From: Lepidodermella squamata
Taxonomy: Eukaryota; Gastrotricha
Reading direction: 5' to 3'
Length of the DNA: 64,000 nt
Assembly: GCA_047495785.1 (NCBI GenBank)
Contig: JBLDXI010000030.1
Location: 744,001 to 808,000, forward strand
The notes under the pieces were generated by a model. The model was not told the origin of the DNA and made no database searches. It saw only the letters and a program-made list of their open reading frames with translations. The translations under genes and the position numbers were made by a program. Positions within the stretch are counted from its first letter, which is position 1. The number at the start of each line of letters is the position of its first letter. Of this stretch, positions 46,401 to 58,155 are shown piece after piece.

Positions 46401-46674
46401 GATACCGGACCACCTAATCACCATAATGGCATGCTTTTCCATAGGCTACGTCTTGTTCACGACTTGCACTTTCTTGCAATGGGTGAGTGTATTTTACATG
46501 ATTTTAGTGACATTTTTACAGACGTCGTCTTTCAGCGGGCGGAAGACCGCAGGCTTACTGTGTCGTCGATATCTACTCGATATCGCAGAACATCACGCCG
46601 AGTTTCCTTTTTCGGAGTTTGAAATCAGAACGTCATTCATATCTTTCTACAAACAAATTCATGGTGCCGTTTAA
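43451..46674 (+). CDS. GABA-B-like class C GPCR, copy 3 (four exons)
   Basis: Exons 43451-43789, 44404-46254, 46306-46482 and 46522-46674; introns 614, 51 and 39 bp; 839 aa, all in phase 0. It has a signal peptide (YSFICALIVLTCAATSA), a Venus-flytrap ectodomain with a conserved CWLHRYGMYGPNYVPMFWY core, the GABA-B-like LRWTTKDGLAPLDG, and seven helices. The third splice (before KRFFISRRN) and the first are matched in copy 4. The 39-bp last intron is a multiple of three and has no stop, so retention would add 13 residues; it is called an intron because the donor GTGAGT and acceptor TTTTTACAG are strong and copy 4 has a 54-bp intron there. The first intron is ten times longer than in copy 4. 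Confidence 0.87.
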
Positions 46675-47500
46675 AAATCGAAAAAGATCGCTACAACAGG
46701 TCAAAGACAAACATTCTCGTCAAAAAGTACTTTGCGAAATACAAAAAAAATGTCATACAATTTTATGAAGAATGCCAAGTTTTACACGCGATGCGCGGTT
46801 CCGAGGATGAGTTCGATTTTGAAGCTTTGTCATTCAGTGTCTTTCAGAGGGATATCATTCTCCCATGCCAGACAGGACGAGAACGGGCCTGCTGTTTCGT
46901 CAATTTTGGTGTTGGAGCGCGTTTTAGCGGAAAATTGGTGAAATCACTAGTTATTTTGGAAAAAAAACAGCAACGATATTTTGCCATTCCTGGCATCTCC
47001 AGGATCAAACATCGCACCCATTTGTCGATCAAAATTAAAAGAATCTTGACTAATGTAAAGTAGGCATTAACGGAATTTTTGCCTTTTCTGTTGGATTCTA
47101 ACATGCTCTGGAGTATTCTTTCACGTGGAATACAAATTTTCATATTTCAGGCTCTCATCCTAATCAATTGAAAATACTAGCCTGTAAGCACCGATTTTTT
47201 GCATCGTATACTTTCAAAACGAGTTCAATGCAAGGCATTTAAGGTGGCTCGCTTCCGTTCACCGTACAGATGTTTCATTTTACGGAGGCGAACTCAGCAA
47301 TTATAATGGACGATTAAAATACTAATCTTCGAACCAAAAGATAAGTACCGAACTAAATGCAATGGAACGCTAAGTATGCAGAATGAGGCGGAAGAGGAAA
47401 TAGTCTGAAAGGAAATTTGAGTCTGTGAAAGGCGCGTGGTAACGCTCCCCGCTCTTTTGATTTGCTGCTTCATTGCGTGGCACTTTTCTCCTAGATAAAA
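46675..47500. other. Intergenic with repeat A, copy 1
   Basis: About 46845-47025 is an inverted copy of about 52295-52505, detailed separately. The remainder has no recognised gene. Confidence 0.5.
46845..47025 (-). repeat. Dispersed repeat A, copy 1
   Basis: Its reverse complement aligns with 52295-52505 over about 180 bp. Shared blocks include GGGTGCGAT, GATGCCAGG/GCTGCCAGG, ACGCGCTCCA/ACACGCTCCA and AAAATTGACGAAA. A shorter fragment occurs near 9690-9745. Non-coding. Confidence 0.65.
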
Positions 47501-50355
47501 ATGAAAAAGATCGACTACGTGTTGGCAATTTTTTCTCTAAATTGCGCTCTCGCTACTGTCAAGAAGCGAGAAAATGTTGTTTTTTTGAACGAAACAACAG
47601 CGAGGGAGCAGCATGTACCTTTGGAAGGCCAGCCGATTCCACTGTATGCAGTGGCCTCCAATTACAACGAGTCAGCAATGGGTCATAAAAAACTTATCAC
47701 GATAACGGCGGGCGTCAGCTATGCCGGAGACTTGTCGATTGGTTCTCTCGCCACGAAATCTATTGAGCTGACGTTAGACAGGCTGAAAGCTATGCCGAAT
47801 TTCCTTGAAAATTACGAACTCGCTATTGAACTTTTCAACGATAAGGTGAGATTGAAGTGAGGCACGTTATAGGCTATTTTCGACATTTTTCTACTTCTCC
47901 CAGTGCCAGGACCACGTTAACATCGAGGAGTCATTTTCGCGAATGCGAGGTATCAACATTGGTCTCAATCGCCTTCCCGTTTACATCAGCATGGTGTGTG
48001 ATTCGGTAGGGATTCGAACTGTAGCCGAATCAGCAAAGTATTTCAACCACTTTGTACTCACCCTGTTCTCATTCATTTCGCCTGAGAATCGAAGAGAGCG
48101 TTTCCCAAATCACTTTTCATTCACGCTAAAATTCGAAGTAGGCCACTTAGCTGCTGTTGAGTTCATCCAAGCCATGGGTTGGCGAAGGGTGGCCATTGTG
48201 TCCGAAAGTTTTATATTATACGAAAAGCTTCAACAATATTTGCTGCCAAGACTGGATGACCGAAATATATCGGTTATTCATCTGAGCAAATCTTCCCACG
48301 CCGCTGTGTACGACGAGGAAATGCTGCCCGTATTTGAAGAATTGAAACGAATTGATGCTAGAATTTTCATAATGGACGCAGATCTTGCTTCGGGAAAAGC
48401 TTGTTGGTTGCATCGTTACGGCATGTATGGGCCAAACTACGTTCCTATGTTCTGGTACTGGTCGGACAGCTTCCCTAATGGCTACGTTCCTCCGCAACAA
48501 TCAGAATGGTGCACTATCAATATGATAAACGAAGTGATGGCTAGTGCTGTGATTTTTGGAGATTCAACTCTAGCTGAGGTATTTGGGCCAGAACACAACG
48601 ATAGTTCCGGTATATCAGCCGCCGAATGGGATGAAGAGATGAAGCGAAAGGTTAAAGACCCAGATACAAGCGGATTCTGGGGCTACTACCGATACACAAT
48701 TTACGATGTTGCGCTTTTCATGGGTCTACTCCTCAACAAAACTGAAGAGGTTCTTGTGAAACAGAATCGAACTCTGTCGGATTTCACTGATAACCCAGAA
48801 GGAAACCCAGCATTCGTTCGAATTTTGAAGGAACGTATTTATTCGATAAACATTACTGGAATGAAAGGCTTGTATTCGTTCGACCCAGCAACGCAAACTA
48901 ACACGAAAGGGTACATCCCAATCACTCTGAGTAGGTTTGACTCATACAGAGACGAAAATAACACTTTGATTCTTGGTCCGGTGCGACTCGTTGCAACCTA
49001 CAACATTGATAGTGGTATTCAAATTTTCCACGACCGATTAAGGTGGACAACTATCGATGGTGCAGTGCCTTTAGACTCGAAACGCTACTTCGAATATCGA
49101 ACTCAACAAATCGGATCGGATCAGTATATCAGTTTGACAACCCTGGCTAGCCTGACTCTTGTCTACCAGTTCACTGTCATCGGAATCAAATTATTTCCAG
49201 TGAAGAAATCGCCCCTCCCGGCGCCCAAATCGATTCGGATCTTCTTGAAAAAGCATCTCTACATGAAGCACATGCCGAGGTTGAATGGCAAAATTCGCGA
49301 GAGTGAAATTTGGCTGTTCAGTGGTAACCTCGTCATCACCGTCGGTGTTTTTATCCTCCCACATCCCATGCATGAATTGGACGTGCTGTCGCTTTGCAAT
49401 GCCCGATTGCTTTTTTACTTAGTCGGGCTTTTCGTTACGTTCATTTCAATTTTGATGAAATTCGAGAGCATAGTCAATATTCGGTTGAATAGTAATAACA
49501 ATCTCAAGAGAGTTATAACATTACTTCAGATCGTATTGATTTCTCTCTGGGTTTTTGCTACCGAACCAGTGGATTTATTCAAAAAGGTTCTCCCCGCTTC
49601 TACTGGGGATGGAACAATCTACTACCAGCCATTTATAATCGAATGCGCACATTTTCAGGCCCGCCTAAGTTTCCTCCACGCGCGCGCTCCTATTGGCTGG
49701 CGTTTTGTGCGCGCGATTGCGCAACACGTGTGAGCGCGCGCTCAATGCGAGCAAACAAAATCTCGAATTTTACCCAAATTTATTTTTATTATTAAACTTG
49801 TCCACGCTCATGATAACACAGTGGACAGAGTAGTAAAAACTGAATATTCTCATCTAAAATTTGTATGGAATAGATTATTTGAAATTGAAATTTAATGAAT
49901 CGTTAGGACTTGCAGAATTGCGCGCGCACAAGTTAAAGTCGTGCCCGCGCATGGTTTTTAGTATTTAAAAACAGCGCGCGGCAGCTACAAAGGCTAACTT
50001 TCGAAATTCCTGCCCAGTTGGTTATTTTTTGCCTAGACGGAAAAAGTGATTCTGCCCGATGTTTCTGCCCGCTGTTTCTGCCCGCTCAAACGATTAGGGT
50101 GGATTTTTTATTTTCGAAAATCAATTAATGCTCTCGAAAATTCGGGAAAACCTCTCACCTGAAATAATGTTGCACAACTTCAATTTCCGTTCCCAGTCCC
50201 TTTACTACAACCTTCAGACTCTGACCAAACGAGTGAACAAGTGAATAACCTTTATTAGAATGTTTAAACTTTAAAACAAGTGTTTGGGCCGGATTAATTG
50301 TTAATAACGACGGAGCAATTCGAGAAATTGAAGATCGGCATGGGTTTAGCTTGCT

Positions 50356-50952
50356 TTACGGGTGGCTCATCGCGCGGGTCATTTTCGACGTTTCGAAGCA
50401 GCAGCGTTTGCGAGAAATGCGACTCGGCCACCACCAATCCTTCGGTTGGCTTGATCTCTTGTGCAGACACACCCGAAAGTTGATTTCGTTCTTCGTCACA
50501 TCGCGGAGATGGCGAATGATGGAGGAATAAATGCCTCGAATCGTTGTCGGCTCCATCGCGCTACCATCAGTCTTCGTCAACTGCTTGAGAAAAAGAGCGA
50601 CATAGAGATCCATATCCTTGACCGTAAGTTCAACTAATAGTTGCTCCGAAATGTGGAATCGCTGCTCGACAAATGCGACAAATCGGCTCCAGTGCTGCTT
50701 GGTTTTCTGAGCTGTGCCGTTTGCTTCAAAACCAGCCACGAAATTTTCGACTTCTTGAATGAACTCCGACGTATCACCCTCTTCATCGGATTCTTCTTCT
50801 TCGATATCAGCATCAAGTTCTCGTTCGAGAAGTCGAATTGGATCGGATTCTTCGCGCTCTTTCACTTCCACGGAGCCGTCAGCGAGAGCACCGAGGCCCA
50901 GGTCGCCAATATCAAAAGTGATCTCCATTGAAAATTCGACGGAAATTCGCAA
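50356..50952 (-). CDS. Transposon protein with tyrosine-recombinase-like N-terminal domain (Crypton/KIAA1958-like)
   Basis: Frame of 198 aa. An acidic leader (about 25-65) precedes a helical region with TKQHWSRFVAFVEQR and TTIRGIYSSIIRHLRD spaced as in the core-binding domain of Crypton-derived proteins (QRICH1, ZMYM, KIAA1958 type). In those proteins a W-x-x-F/W helix, an L-V-L block and an SL-x-R-L helix occur in this order. The catalytic R...H-x-x-R...Y part is absent. A different frame immediately downstream (about 50300-50480) ends FNFSNCSVVINN, resembling the C-terminal tail of such proteins. The gene therefore looks internally deleted or frameshifted. The family call is by motif memory only. 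Confidence 0.5.
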   Translation of the reverse strand: MRISVEFSMEITFDIGDLGLGALADGSVEVKEREESDPIRLLERELDADIEEEESDEEGDTSEFIQEVENFVAGFEANGTAQKTKQHWSRFVAFVEQRFHISEQLLVELTVKDMDLYVALFLKQLTKTDGSAMEPTTIRGIYSSIIRHLRDVTKNEINFRVCLHKRSSQPKDWWWPSRISRKRCCFETSKMTRAMSHP

Positions 50953-51302
50953 TATTCAATTGATAATAAAACAAGGAAATGAACAACGAACAAAAAAATT
51001 CAAAAAAAAAATTTGCTACAAATTTTAAGCTGGATTTCTTATTTTCGTTATTAACAACGGTCATCTTTCATACGCACTATACACCATTCCCCATTTTCAC
51101 TCGTCCGAGTGTCGGATTAACGAAAATAACCAACTGGGAAGGAACAGGAACTCTTCCCTTGTGTCTCGGGCAAAACCTCGAATTCAGCCCTTGAAAATAC
51201 CCTCGGGCTTCGCTTCGCTGCGCTCCGCTACGCCCTCGGGCATTTTCAGCGGGCAGAATTCTCGGTTCTGCCCTCAACACCGGGAAGAATTCCTTAATTC
51301 CT

Positions 51303-51570
51303 GGCGGTTTTTATATCAATTTGAAATTCATTATATTTGGAATCGATTGAATATGGTGTTCTCGCTCGAAAAATGTAAAGCAAATTTTTTTTATGTGTGA
51401 TGAACATTTGTCGTCTGAATTTTGTTAACGCGCGCGCGCACGAGTAACTAGTGCGTGCGCGCATTACTTTGAATGCACGTAAAACATTTTAGCTTTACAT
51501 TTTTCGAGCGAGAACCCCATATTCAATCGATTCCAAATTTAATGAATTTCATTTTGATATAAAAACCGCC
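51303..51570. repeat. Fold-back inside the transposon
   Basis: Arms of about 80 bp (51303-51382 and 51490-51570) are near-perfect inverse copies, sharing GGCGGTTTTTATATCA and GAATCGATTGAATATGG. They enclose a loop containing a GCGCGCGC palindrome around ACTAGT. It may be a nested MITE or a subterminal structure of the element. Confidence 0.75.
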
Positions 51571-52294
51571 GGTAAATTCGAAAGTTATCCTTTATCATTC
51601 ATTGAGCGTGTGGCCGACCAATCAGAGTGCGCGCGTGGAGGAAACTTAGGCGGGCCTGAAAATGTGCCAAAATGAGTCTTGGCACTAACAACGATGCCAT
51701 TGGCTTAGAAGCAGCGATACTTATTTTGACTGGCAGTGTTTTTCTGAAGCTAATCATTCTCAGCTTACAAATCAGGGTGGTATGTAGAGAATTCAATCTT
51801 TTTCGTAATCATTATTTCTGTTTTGCAGAAGCGATTTCTCATCAGCAAACGGGACAAAAAGCTAGCTTTAGCATTTTGCTGCATCGCAATCACATCGGGG
51901 GCAACAGCCCTTCTCGGATTGCTGATACCAGATCATTTAATTACAATTATGGCTTGCTTCTCTATGGCCTTTGTTTTGTTCACAACTTACACGTTCTCAA
52001 ATTTGGTAATATTGCATTATTTTTCATGACACTGTCTCAATTTTCTATTGTTCTGACAGATTGTTGTGGATGGGAGGCGAACAGCTGCACCCACACCTGT
52101 TGGATATCGCAACGCTTGTTGGAAAAATCAGGGCTTCAGGACGTGATTTGCAAACCGCGTTTCATGAAGACGAGAAGAAGCTCCACTGAATTCCAATATA
52201 AGATTTTAAATGTGGCAGGAAATCAGGGGGAAAATCCGATAGGCCGTCTAGCAAAATCAGCATTCATGTAAACGTTGCGAAGCATATTAAATGG

Positions 52295-52505
52295 GACGTT
52301 AAAAGCAGGGTGCGATCTTCGATCCCGGAGCTGCCAGGGATGGGAAAAAAATTTTTGCTGTATTTGCCAAAATTACTTGTTATTTTGGCGAATAACCGAG
52401 CGAAGCGAGAAAATTTTGAAGATTTATCTCTAAAACACGCTCCAGAACCTTTCAAAATTGACGAAATAGAGGAATAAATTCTCATTTCGTCGTCTGGCCC
52501 GGCCG
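52295..52505 (+). repeat. Dispersed repeat A, copy 2
   Basis: Inverse of 46845-47025 with a roughly 30-bp insertion. Non-coding. Confidence 0.65.
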
Positions 52506-52679
52506 AGCTGGGGGGATGATCCCCCCCATCCCCCCCTGAAAGTCGCACACTGGTTAAAAGATAAGAAGGTATTGGAGCATTTTGACTACAATCTGCAATA
52601 GATATATAACACATGAGATGGTTGCCTTTATAGGTGATAAGTCTAGCCATGACATAGTTACTTCTGTGAATCAATGCGT

Positions 52680-52854
52680 AACCGTGCGAACAGTGTGCGA
52701 AATAGGATCCGGGAGCTGAGGTGTTTTCTAGCAAGTTTCTAGCACTTAGCCGAAGAAACCAAAGGGTCCCCCCTGTGGATTTTTTAGCCTTCCTCTGTTA
52801 GGAGTCCCGGAGCTGGGCTGTAGCGACACCCCTGTACTTCGCACCCTGCGTGCA
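52680..52854. repeat. Dispersed repeat B, copy 2
   Basis: Same orientation and order of blocks as 38683-38876. Both copies end in CTTCGCACCCTG. Confidence 0.7.
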
Positions 52855-53102
52855 AAGTGCAAAGCGAATTTCTTATTGTTAGCTTCCCAGCCCTCGTATT
52901 CAAATCAAAATTCTATCAGGGCAAATAAACAGCGTTCTCCAGCGTTACCTAAATACATATGGCGCTTTAAATTGGAAAAATAAAAAAATATCAAGAAAAA
53001 GTAAATATGTTATGTTTATTTGTTCGGAAATTATAGAAGCAACAACGAACTTTTTATCGAAATACAACAAACGTAAGTTTTCGAAATCGTATCATAAATC
53101 TA

Positions 53103-56100
53103 TTATTCATAGTTGATAACATAAGCAGCGTAGAGATTGATACCACAGAACATGCCAACGGCTGCTGCGAAACCGATTGCATTCAGAAAATTGATAGAAG
53201 AAACGCGCAGGCAACCGAATTTTACGACTTTTTCGTTCAATTTCGTCGACTCAGTTGCGACGTAGCCGAGGAACAGATTGAAAAGAGTTACCAAACCGCT
53301 GTAGGCTGCCATGTAGAAGATGTAGTCAGTCAAAAGAATCCTCTCAGCGCTTTTCGGGACATCTTGCAAGACCTGATTTTGTGCAACTGTCAGAGCCAAC
53401 AAGATCGTGATTACGAACATGACTCGATCTGGCTTGCTGGCCTGCATGAGAAACGCAGCGAGTTCTAACAGCGTGAGAATAAGGCAAGGCCCAAGAATGT
53501 TCAGAAGATAGTAATTTGGCCGCCTTCGAAATGTCAGTGAGAACACGGCAACACTAACTCTGCTTCCAATTGTTGGAGCGGGGAGCATTTCAATTCTCGT
53601 TTCTTTTCTCTCGCTCAAAATTTGCCACTGGGCTATGGACGACAGATCATCGGGTATTACGAAAACCAAATCAGAGAAATTGGTTAGCGCAGCAGAGCGA
53701 TGAATTCCAAACTCAACCTCGCATGTCTGAGTATCGAAAGGGAACTTTCGAAGATTCAGTGAACATGTCGACGTGTAGACGCCGATTCTTGACCAGTAGA
53801 ACTGCATTTCCAAGTAAGTCGCATCCAGTGGTTTGATCACAAAGACAAAATCATCGCCTAGAATGGTATCGACCATGTAAACGTTATCAGGGCTTGTTCG
53901 GAATGTGAGTGGTGGTAGCCAGAAATTTTCCCTGTCTCCAACTAAAACACGTTCCGGATCTTGAATTTCGATAGGAATATCACTTCGTTTACAGGTCGTG
54001 ACGTTCCATCGCAGTTGAAGGATTCCGGACAGAGTTATAGTCTCTGCGACCTCTTTGATGCCGAAGAACTGGTCTACAACGAAAATCGCCCCGATTTTTG
54101 TAGGATTTCCATTGTTGGGCGGCGCGCTTCTGTCAGCCGAAAGGTCTTTGCAGGTGCCATTCTTGATGTCAGAATCGCGGATTCGAGGAGTCGCATTCTC
54201 CGCCGGAAGTTTTGGCAGCACTTCAGCAGCCTTTTCGGCAATCGTTAGCCTATTGGTTGCAGATGTGTCTGGTGGAGCTGTTACTGCTACAGGAACCGGC
54301 TAGGTGGACACTGACAATGACAGAGTCGAACTCATTTGATTCGAAGTGGTAGTCGGCATTTGCGTAGCTGACTTGGACCCTGTCGATGAAGAACCGGTTG
54401 TTTTCGATGAAGAAACCGGTGAGGTTGAGGCCGAATCTGACAGAGTTGAGCTTATTTGCTGCATAGTGGTCGTCGGCATTTGTGTTGTTGTTGTTGTTGT
54501 TGTTGTTGTTATGTTGGACCCTGTCAAAAAGCACGATAACTACTGGTTTTGAGTTTGACATGAAGAGCTCACTTGCTCTAAGTTTCAAATAAAACCCTCC
54601 TGTTCGACTGACCGAATTCCCACGGCTGAAATAAGTGACCAGCAGCTGCGACTGACTCGGCAATCGTTGCCAGTCGCTGCTAAAGTTCGAGAATGGTTGT
54701 TTTTCGTCAATGGAAAGTGGTCTCGAATTGACGAGACCTTTTTGGTAGTTCGCATAGGTAATGAGAAGGCCAACGCCCGCCGTATTGCTGCTCGTGAAGT
54801 TCAACAAAGAGTAGCTGAGCGATCAAGTAAAGATCAAACATAATATTACGCCATGAAACTTACTCTAGATATGACGTGGGCGGTATAATGATAAGCCACT
54901 CGCAAAAATCGATGACCCCCGATGTTTTTGCAGCAGGCGTGACTCCGATCGTTAGCTCATCAAATTCCTGATCGATTACAGTCAAGGCAGAGCAGCCCGT
55001 TGAAATAGGTGGCAGTTCAGAAGATTCAATCGCGTTGCTAGGAGGAGGCTCTACTTGTTCAAAGAAAATCGTTACAGACGCGTAATGCCATTCGTTTGTC
55101 GAAAAGAGCGCGACCATAGCTGAAGAAGTGCTCGTCGTGACTGTTTCCGTATTGCCCGGAGTTAGTTCATTCGGGTCGATTTCAAGCAGTTTCTTCGCTG
55201 GTCCTGATTGGCCAGTGTCAAAAATTGCCAATTTAAGCCCGGAATATGAGTCTCCAGTGACACTGTAGACTATCGCGTTCATTTTAGAGAACCTTCAAAT
55301 GGATAAGACTTTTGAAATTTTTGAAATATGATTTTGCTCATTTGCCTTATCACGTTTGTGCCGTCTGCGGATATTCGCCATTGAAAATAGAGGTTGAAAC
55401 CATTTGTATATCTTGATACGATGGTACCGTTTTGTCTGTTTGCCATAGCAATGGTTGTATGATCGTAAAGAGACCAGTCATAGTCAACATTTTTAAAAAC
55501 TGATTTGAACTCGCAAGATGGGCCAAAATAGACCCCAGGACACAAGCAAACATTCTCATTATAACACGAGCCTCCATTCTGACATGCCACCGGGCATGAA
55601 TGCGCTTAGGGAACAACGCATTGAGAGAGCTTTTGATTTCGTAGGCTCAACAAACTTACGTCCATCGCAAAACTGGCCTTTAAATCCCCATCGACATCTA
55701 CACCTGTGAGTAGTCGCATTACAGAGTCCTTGGTTGGGACAAGCCGAATCTTATACACCGCTGGGAATGTAAACTGTTGATGAATATTTCATTGAGACCT
55801 TACTAGCGTCATAGCAGTCCATTAGAGTGTCGTTCCATTCATTGCTAGCCAGGCATTGGTAGGTTCGAACTACACTGTCTCCGACCAACAGCTGAATTTT
55901 GTCGCCAGCCTTTGTGAGACTGTTGACTTCAAGTTGAGTAGCACTTTGCCACGTCCCGTTGTTGCCGAAGTACATATTATAGGTGGTCCCATAAGTTCGG
56001 ATCGAAGTGCATTGCCCATTTACTATATAATGCACAAATTTCTCGCTGAAAATATAGCGATTAAATAGCTCGTTCAACCTGTAATGAAGATGGCGGGGCC

Positions 56101-56134
56101 TAGAAGAAGGAGATACCGGAATTTCAGCATTCAA
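53103..56134 (-). CDS. EGF/CUB-like/mucin-linker/pLGIC fusion, copy 1 (in-frame TAG; N-terminus unresolved)
   Basis: Minus-strand exons 3' to 5': 54520-53103, 54814-54573, 55292-54864, 55604-55346, 55749-55660, and an exon ending at 55804 whose start is unclear (frame open to 56134; coding may continue to about 56331). All resolved joins agree in phase. Order: a Cys-containing segment; EGF 1 (SACPNQGLC...CRCRWGFKGQFC); EGF 2 (CQNGGSCYNENVCLCPG); two CUB-like modules; a Thr/Ser-rich linker; then a full Cys-loop channel with CSLNLRKFPFDTQTC, four helices, KPDRV before M2 and a short M3-M4 loop. The intron at 55293-55345 starts with GC. In the last exon an in-frame TAG (54300-54302) separates linker and channel. 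An acceptor ending at 54284 would skip it in phase. The gene is either functional by that route or broken. Confidence 0.75.
54481..54510. repeat. GTT microsatellite inside linker-coding exon
   Basis: About nine GTT units on the plus strand (AAC/ACA on the coding strand) encode a run of Thr in the linker. Copy 2 at 62.9 kb has only a short equivalent, so linker length is changing by repeat slippage. Confidence 0.85.
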
Positions 56135-56334
56135 CTATTCCACGCTCCCAAATTCAGAACAAGTGAAAAGCATATAAAAATTACCGTGTCACTGGCAAGT
56201 AGAATACTTGAGCTTGGAGCCAAGATAATTTCGCTAGCCGCCCGCTGAGTAGGATATTGCTTTTCACAATCTACAGTCATTATTACTTTTACTTCGAGGA
56301 AATTGCTACCCGAAAGCACCAGCCGCTTCAAATA

Positions 56335-58155
56335 TTACCTCTAAAATAGTTTCAAAATAAATATTAAACTATTTTTGACGTTTTAATTAATAAAACCGCT
56401 GAGGTAGTGGCAGATGTTTTTCATGTAGAATCTATGCTTGGAACGAAAACCAACTGAGAAGGCAGATACCCAGTAACCCAATTGTCTGTGTTCGGGGTGC
56501 GCGAGGCCACCTCACCGCGAGCTGTGACAAGATAACAGGCCTAATGGGCCTAGCCCTCTGCTAAAACCGACGCGGGATGACGCAGGGGAGAAAGATAAAG
56601 AAATTTGCAAGTCAAATCCTGGACTTCAAATACCTCATTTACCAAATTGTTACTTGGTTTCGATCGCAAGCCCTCACATTGTATCACGAAACGCTTTTCG
56701 CTCTCCGCTCTCTCATACATGACATAAAACATTGAAATTATGTCAGAAGAACCCGGAATCCAGCCGGGTTAAGTAATTTACCAAAATGGTTTACAGAGAT
56801 TCATTGTGAGCCAACGTATGCGGGCAATTTGATCACCTGAAGCTTCGTTTACACTTTACACTGCCATTGTTTTTCCATTGATTTTGATTAAAATACGGGC
56901 GGACGAATACGAAAGATACGCAAGAGAGCGAACATTTCCATACGAATAGAGGCTCCCAGAGCTACCTCTTCGCAACACCTCATCCCTCAAACTTCCTTGA
57001 AAGAAACAATACTATGCAATGGCTTTTTAGCATTTGTTTCCACGATGTTTCCACGAGTTTCAATAAAAATCTGGGATTCTACATTATGTACACAGTTAAT
57101 TTCATTCCCTTGATGCTGCAGTGGAAGCCGTCAAGACGTAAAGTTATTCTCGGGACTCTCGGGACTCTCGGGACTCGGGACTCGGGACTAACTAGGGAGC
57201 AATGCGGCAATACCAGTGCTCCGAAAACATTGTTCATTGTTCACCGTTGGCCTTTTTGGCCTTAGCTCCGGCTTTGTAAAGGGAAATTTAGCGCTAACAG
57301 TTTATTGCTCCCGCTTTTAAACAGAATTTCGTCTGAAATAGTCCAAATAAATGGGCTGCTTTTTGTGTCATGATCGAACGAAACGGGGTATTCAGCCGCA
57401 TTCCAGCAATCATTCGATTCCCGGCTTCCCGGCCGCCTTGAACTGCCCCGCCGGCCGCATCCGAGTTTGCGTATATATAGCACTGCCTGATACAGTATTA
57501 TTTGAGTTTTTACTCATAGTGACGCCGAAATTGCCTCTCAAGAAAAATCTGAAAATCAAAACTTGTCGTTCTTGCCACCAAACAGGTTCATTTTTCGCCT
57601 ACTGTCCTCATTTACCAAGCCATCCTTCAAGACTCAAGACCAAAATTCAGCCTTGAAGACCTATTTCTGCAGGCTGCTCCATTGTTCGATTTTATCTTGA
57701 GACGCAATTTCGGAGTCACTATGGCCTGCAGCTACGATATCTTAGGACCATTTTACTCCCGTTATCACTTAAAATGTATTATCACTTAAAATGTCGGCAA
57801 TGGACATGCGCAGGGTGAAACCGTGTTGTTATCGACAAAAACAGCTATTCGGCCTAACTAGAGAAATACCAGCTAATGACAAACGCAATCCTATTGAATC
57901 TCTAAGCACATGCTCGGCTACCAAATCCTAACCTGAATCAGCTTTATTTATTATTATTATGCTATAAATTATAAATGTTTCACAAATTATAAATTATGAC
58001 ATTTATAACATTTTTTTCAATAACGCGAATTTTCCAGTTTTCAATGCATCGAAGCAATGGGCTTATATCATTTTACCATGAAATCATTAGCAACCAAAAA
58101 ATGACTCCATTTTTCACATTTTTTCAGCTGGTTTTCATTAACTTTTGAACCGAAA
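56335..58155. other. Intergenic, no gene supported
   Basis: About 1.8 kb. A short array of GGGACTCTC/GGGACTCG units lies near 57150-57190, and AT-rich direct repeats (ATTATAAAT) near 57965-58005. No domain-bearing frame. Confidence 0.45.

Larger units (their letters stand above)
49648..51666. mobile_element. 2-kb TIR transposon inserted in receptor gene
   Basis: The ends are exact inverse copies: CACATTTTCAGGCCCGCCTA at 49648 and its reverse complement ending at 51666. The match continues to about 37 bp, into alternating GCGCGC sequence. No flanking duplication longer than the ambiguous GC dinucleotide is present. Removing the element restores the host reading frame. It contains a minus-strand open frame (50356-50952) and an internal fold-back (51303-51570). 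GCGCGC-rich tracts lie just inside both ends. Part of the internal fold-back (CGGCGGTTTTTATA..., GTTCTCG-TCGAAA) also occurs near 60655-60745, so related elements exist elsewhere. Confidence 0.88.
47501..52146 (+). pseudogene. GABA-B-like class C GPCR, copy 4, split by a transposon
   Basis: Exons 47501-47845 and 47904-49647, then a 2019-bp transposon, then 51667-51779, 51829-52005 and 52060-52146. Without the element the second exon is 1857 nt in one open frame, two codons longer than in copy 3. The insertion lies near the FIIEC / (A)KMSLG boundary, equivalent to FRIEC-TVSLS in copy 3, in an extracellular loop between helices. As it stands, translation runs about 30 codons into the element and stops, losing the last helices. 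Everything outside the insertion is intact, so the insertion looks recent. The gene could still work if the element is spliced out or if another allele lacks it. Confidence 0.85.
52147..53102. other. Intergenic with repeats A and B
   Basis: Holds repeat A copy 2 (about 52295-52505) and repeat B copy 2 (52680-52854). No gene. Runs of C (near 52524-52542) are present. Confidence 0.55.

Noticed and set aside
55279-55345. Stop-terminated extension of the EGF/CUB exon as a separate secreted protein end
   Set aside because: Copy 2 lacks a comparable extension, and in both copies a GC-AG splice continues the CUB-like fold in frame. Kept only as an alternative.
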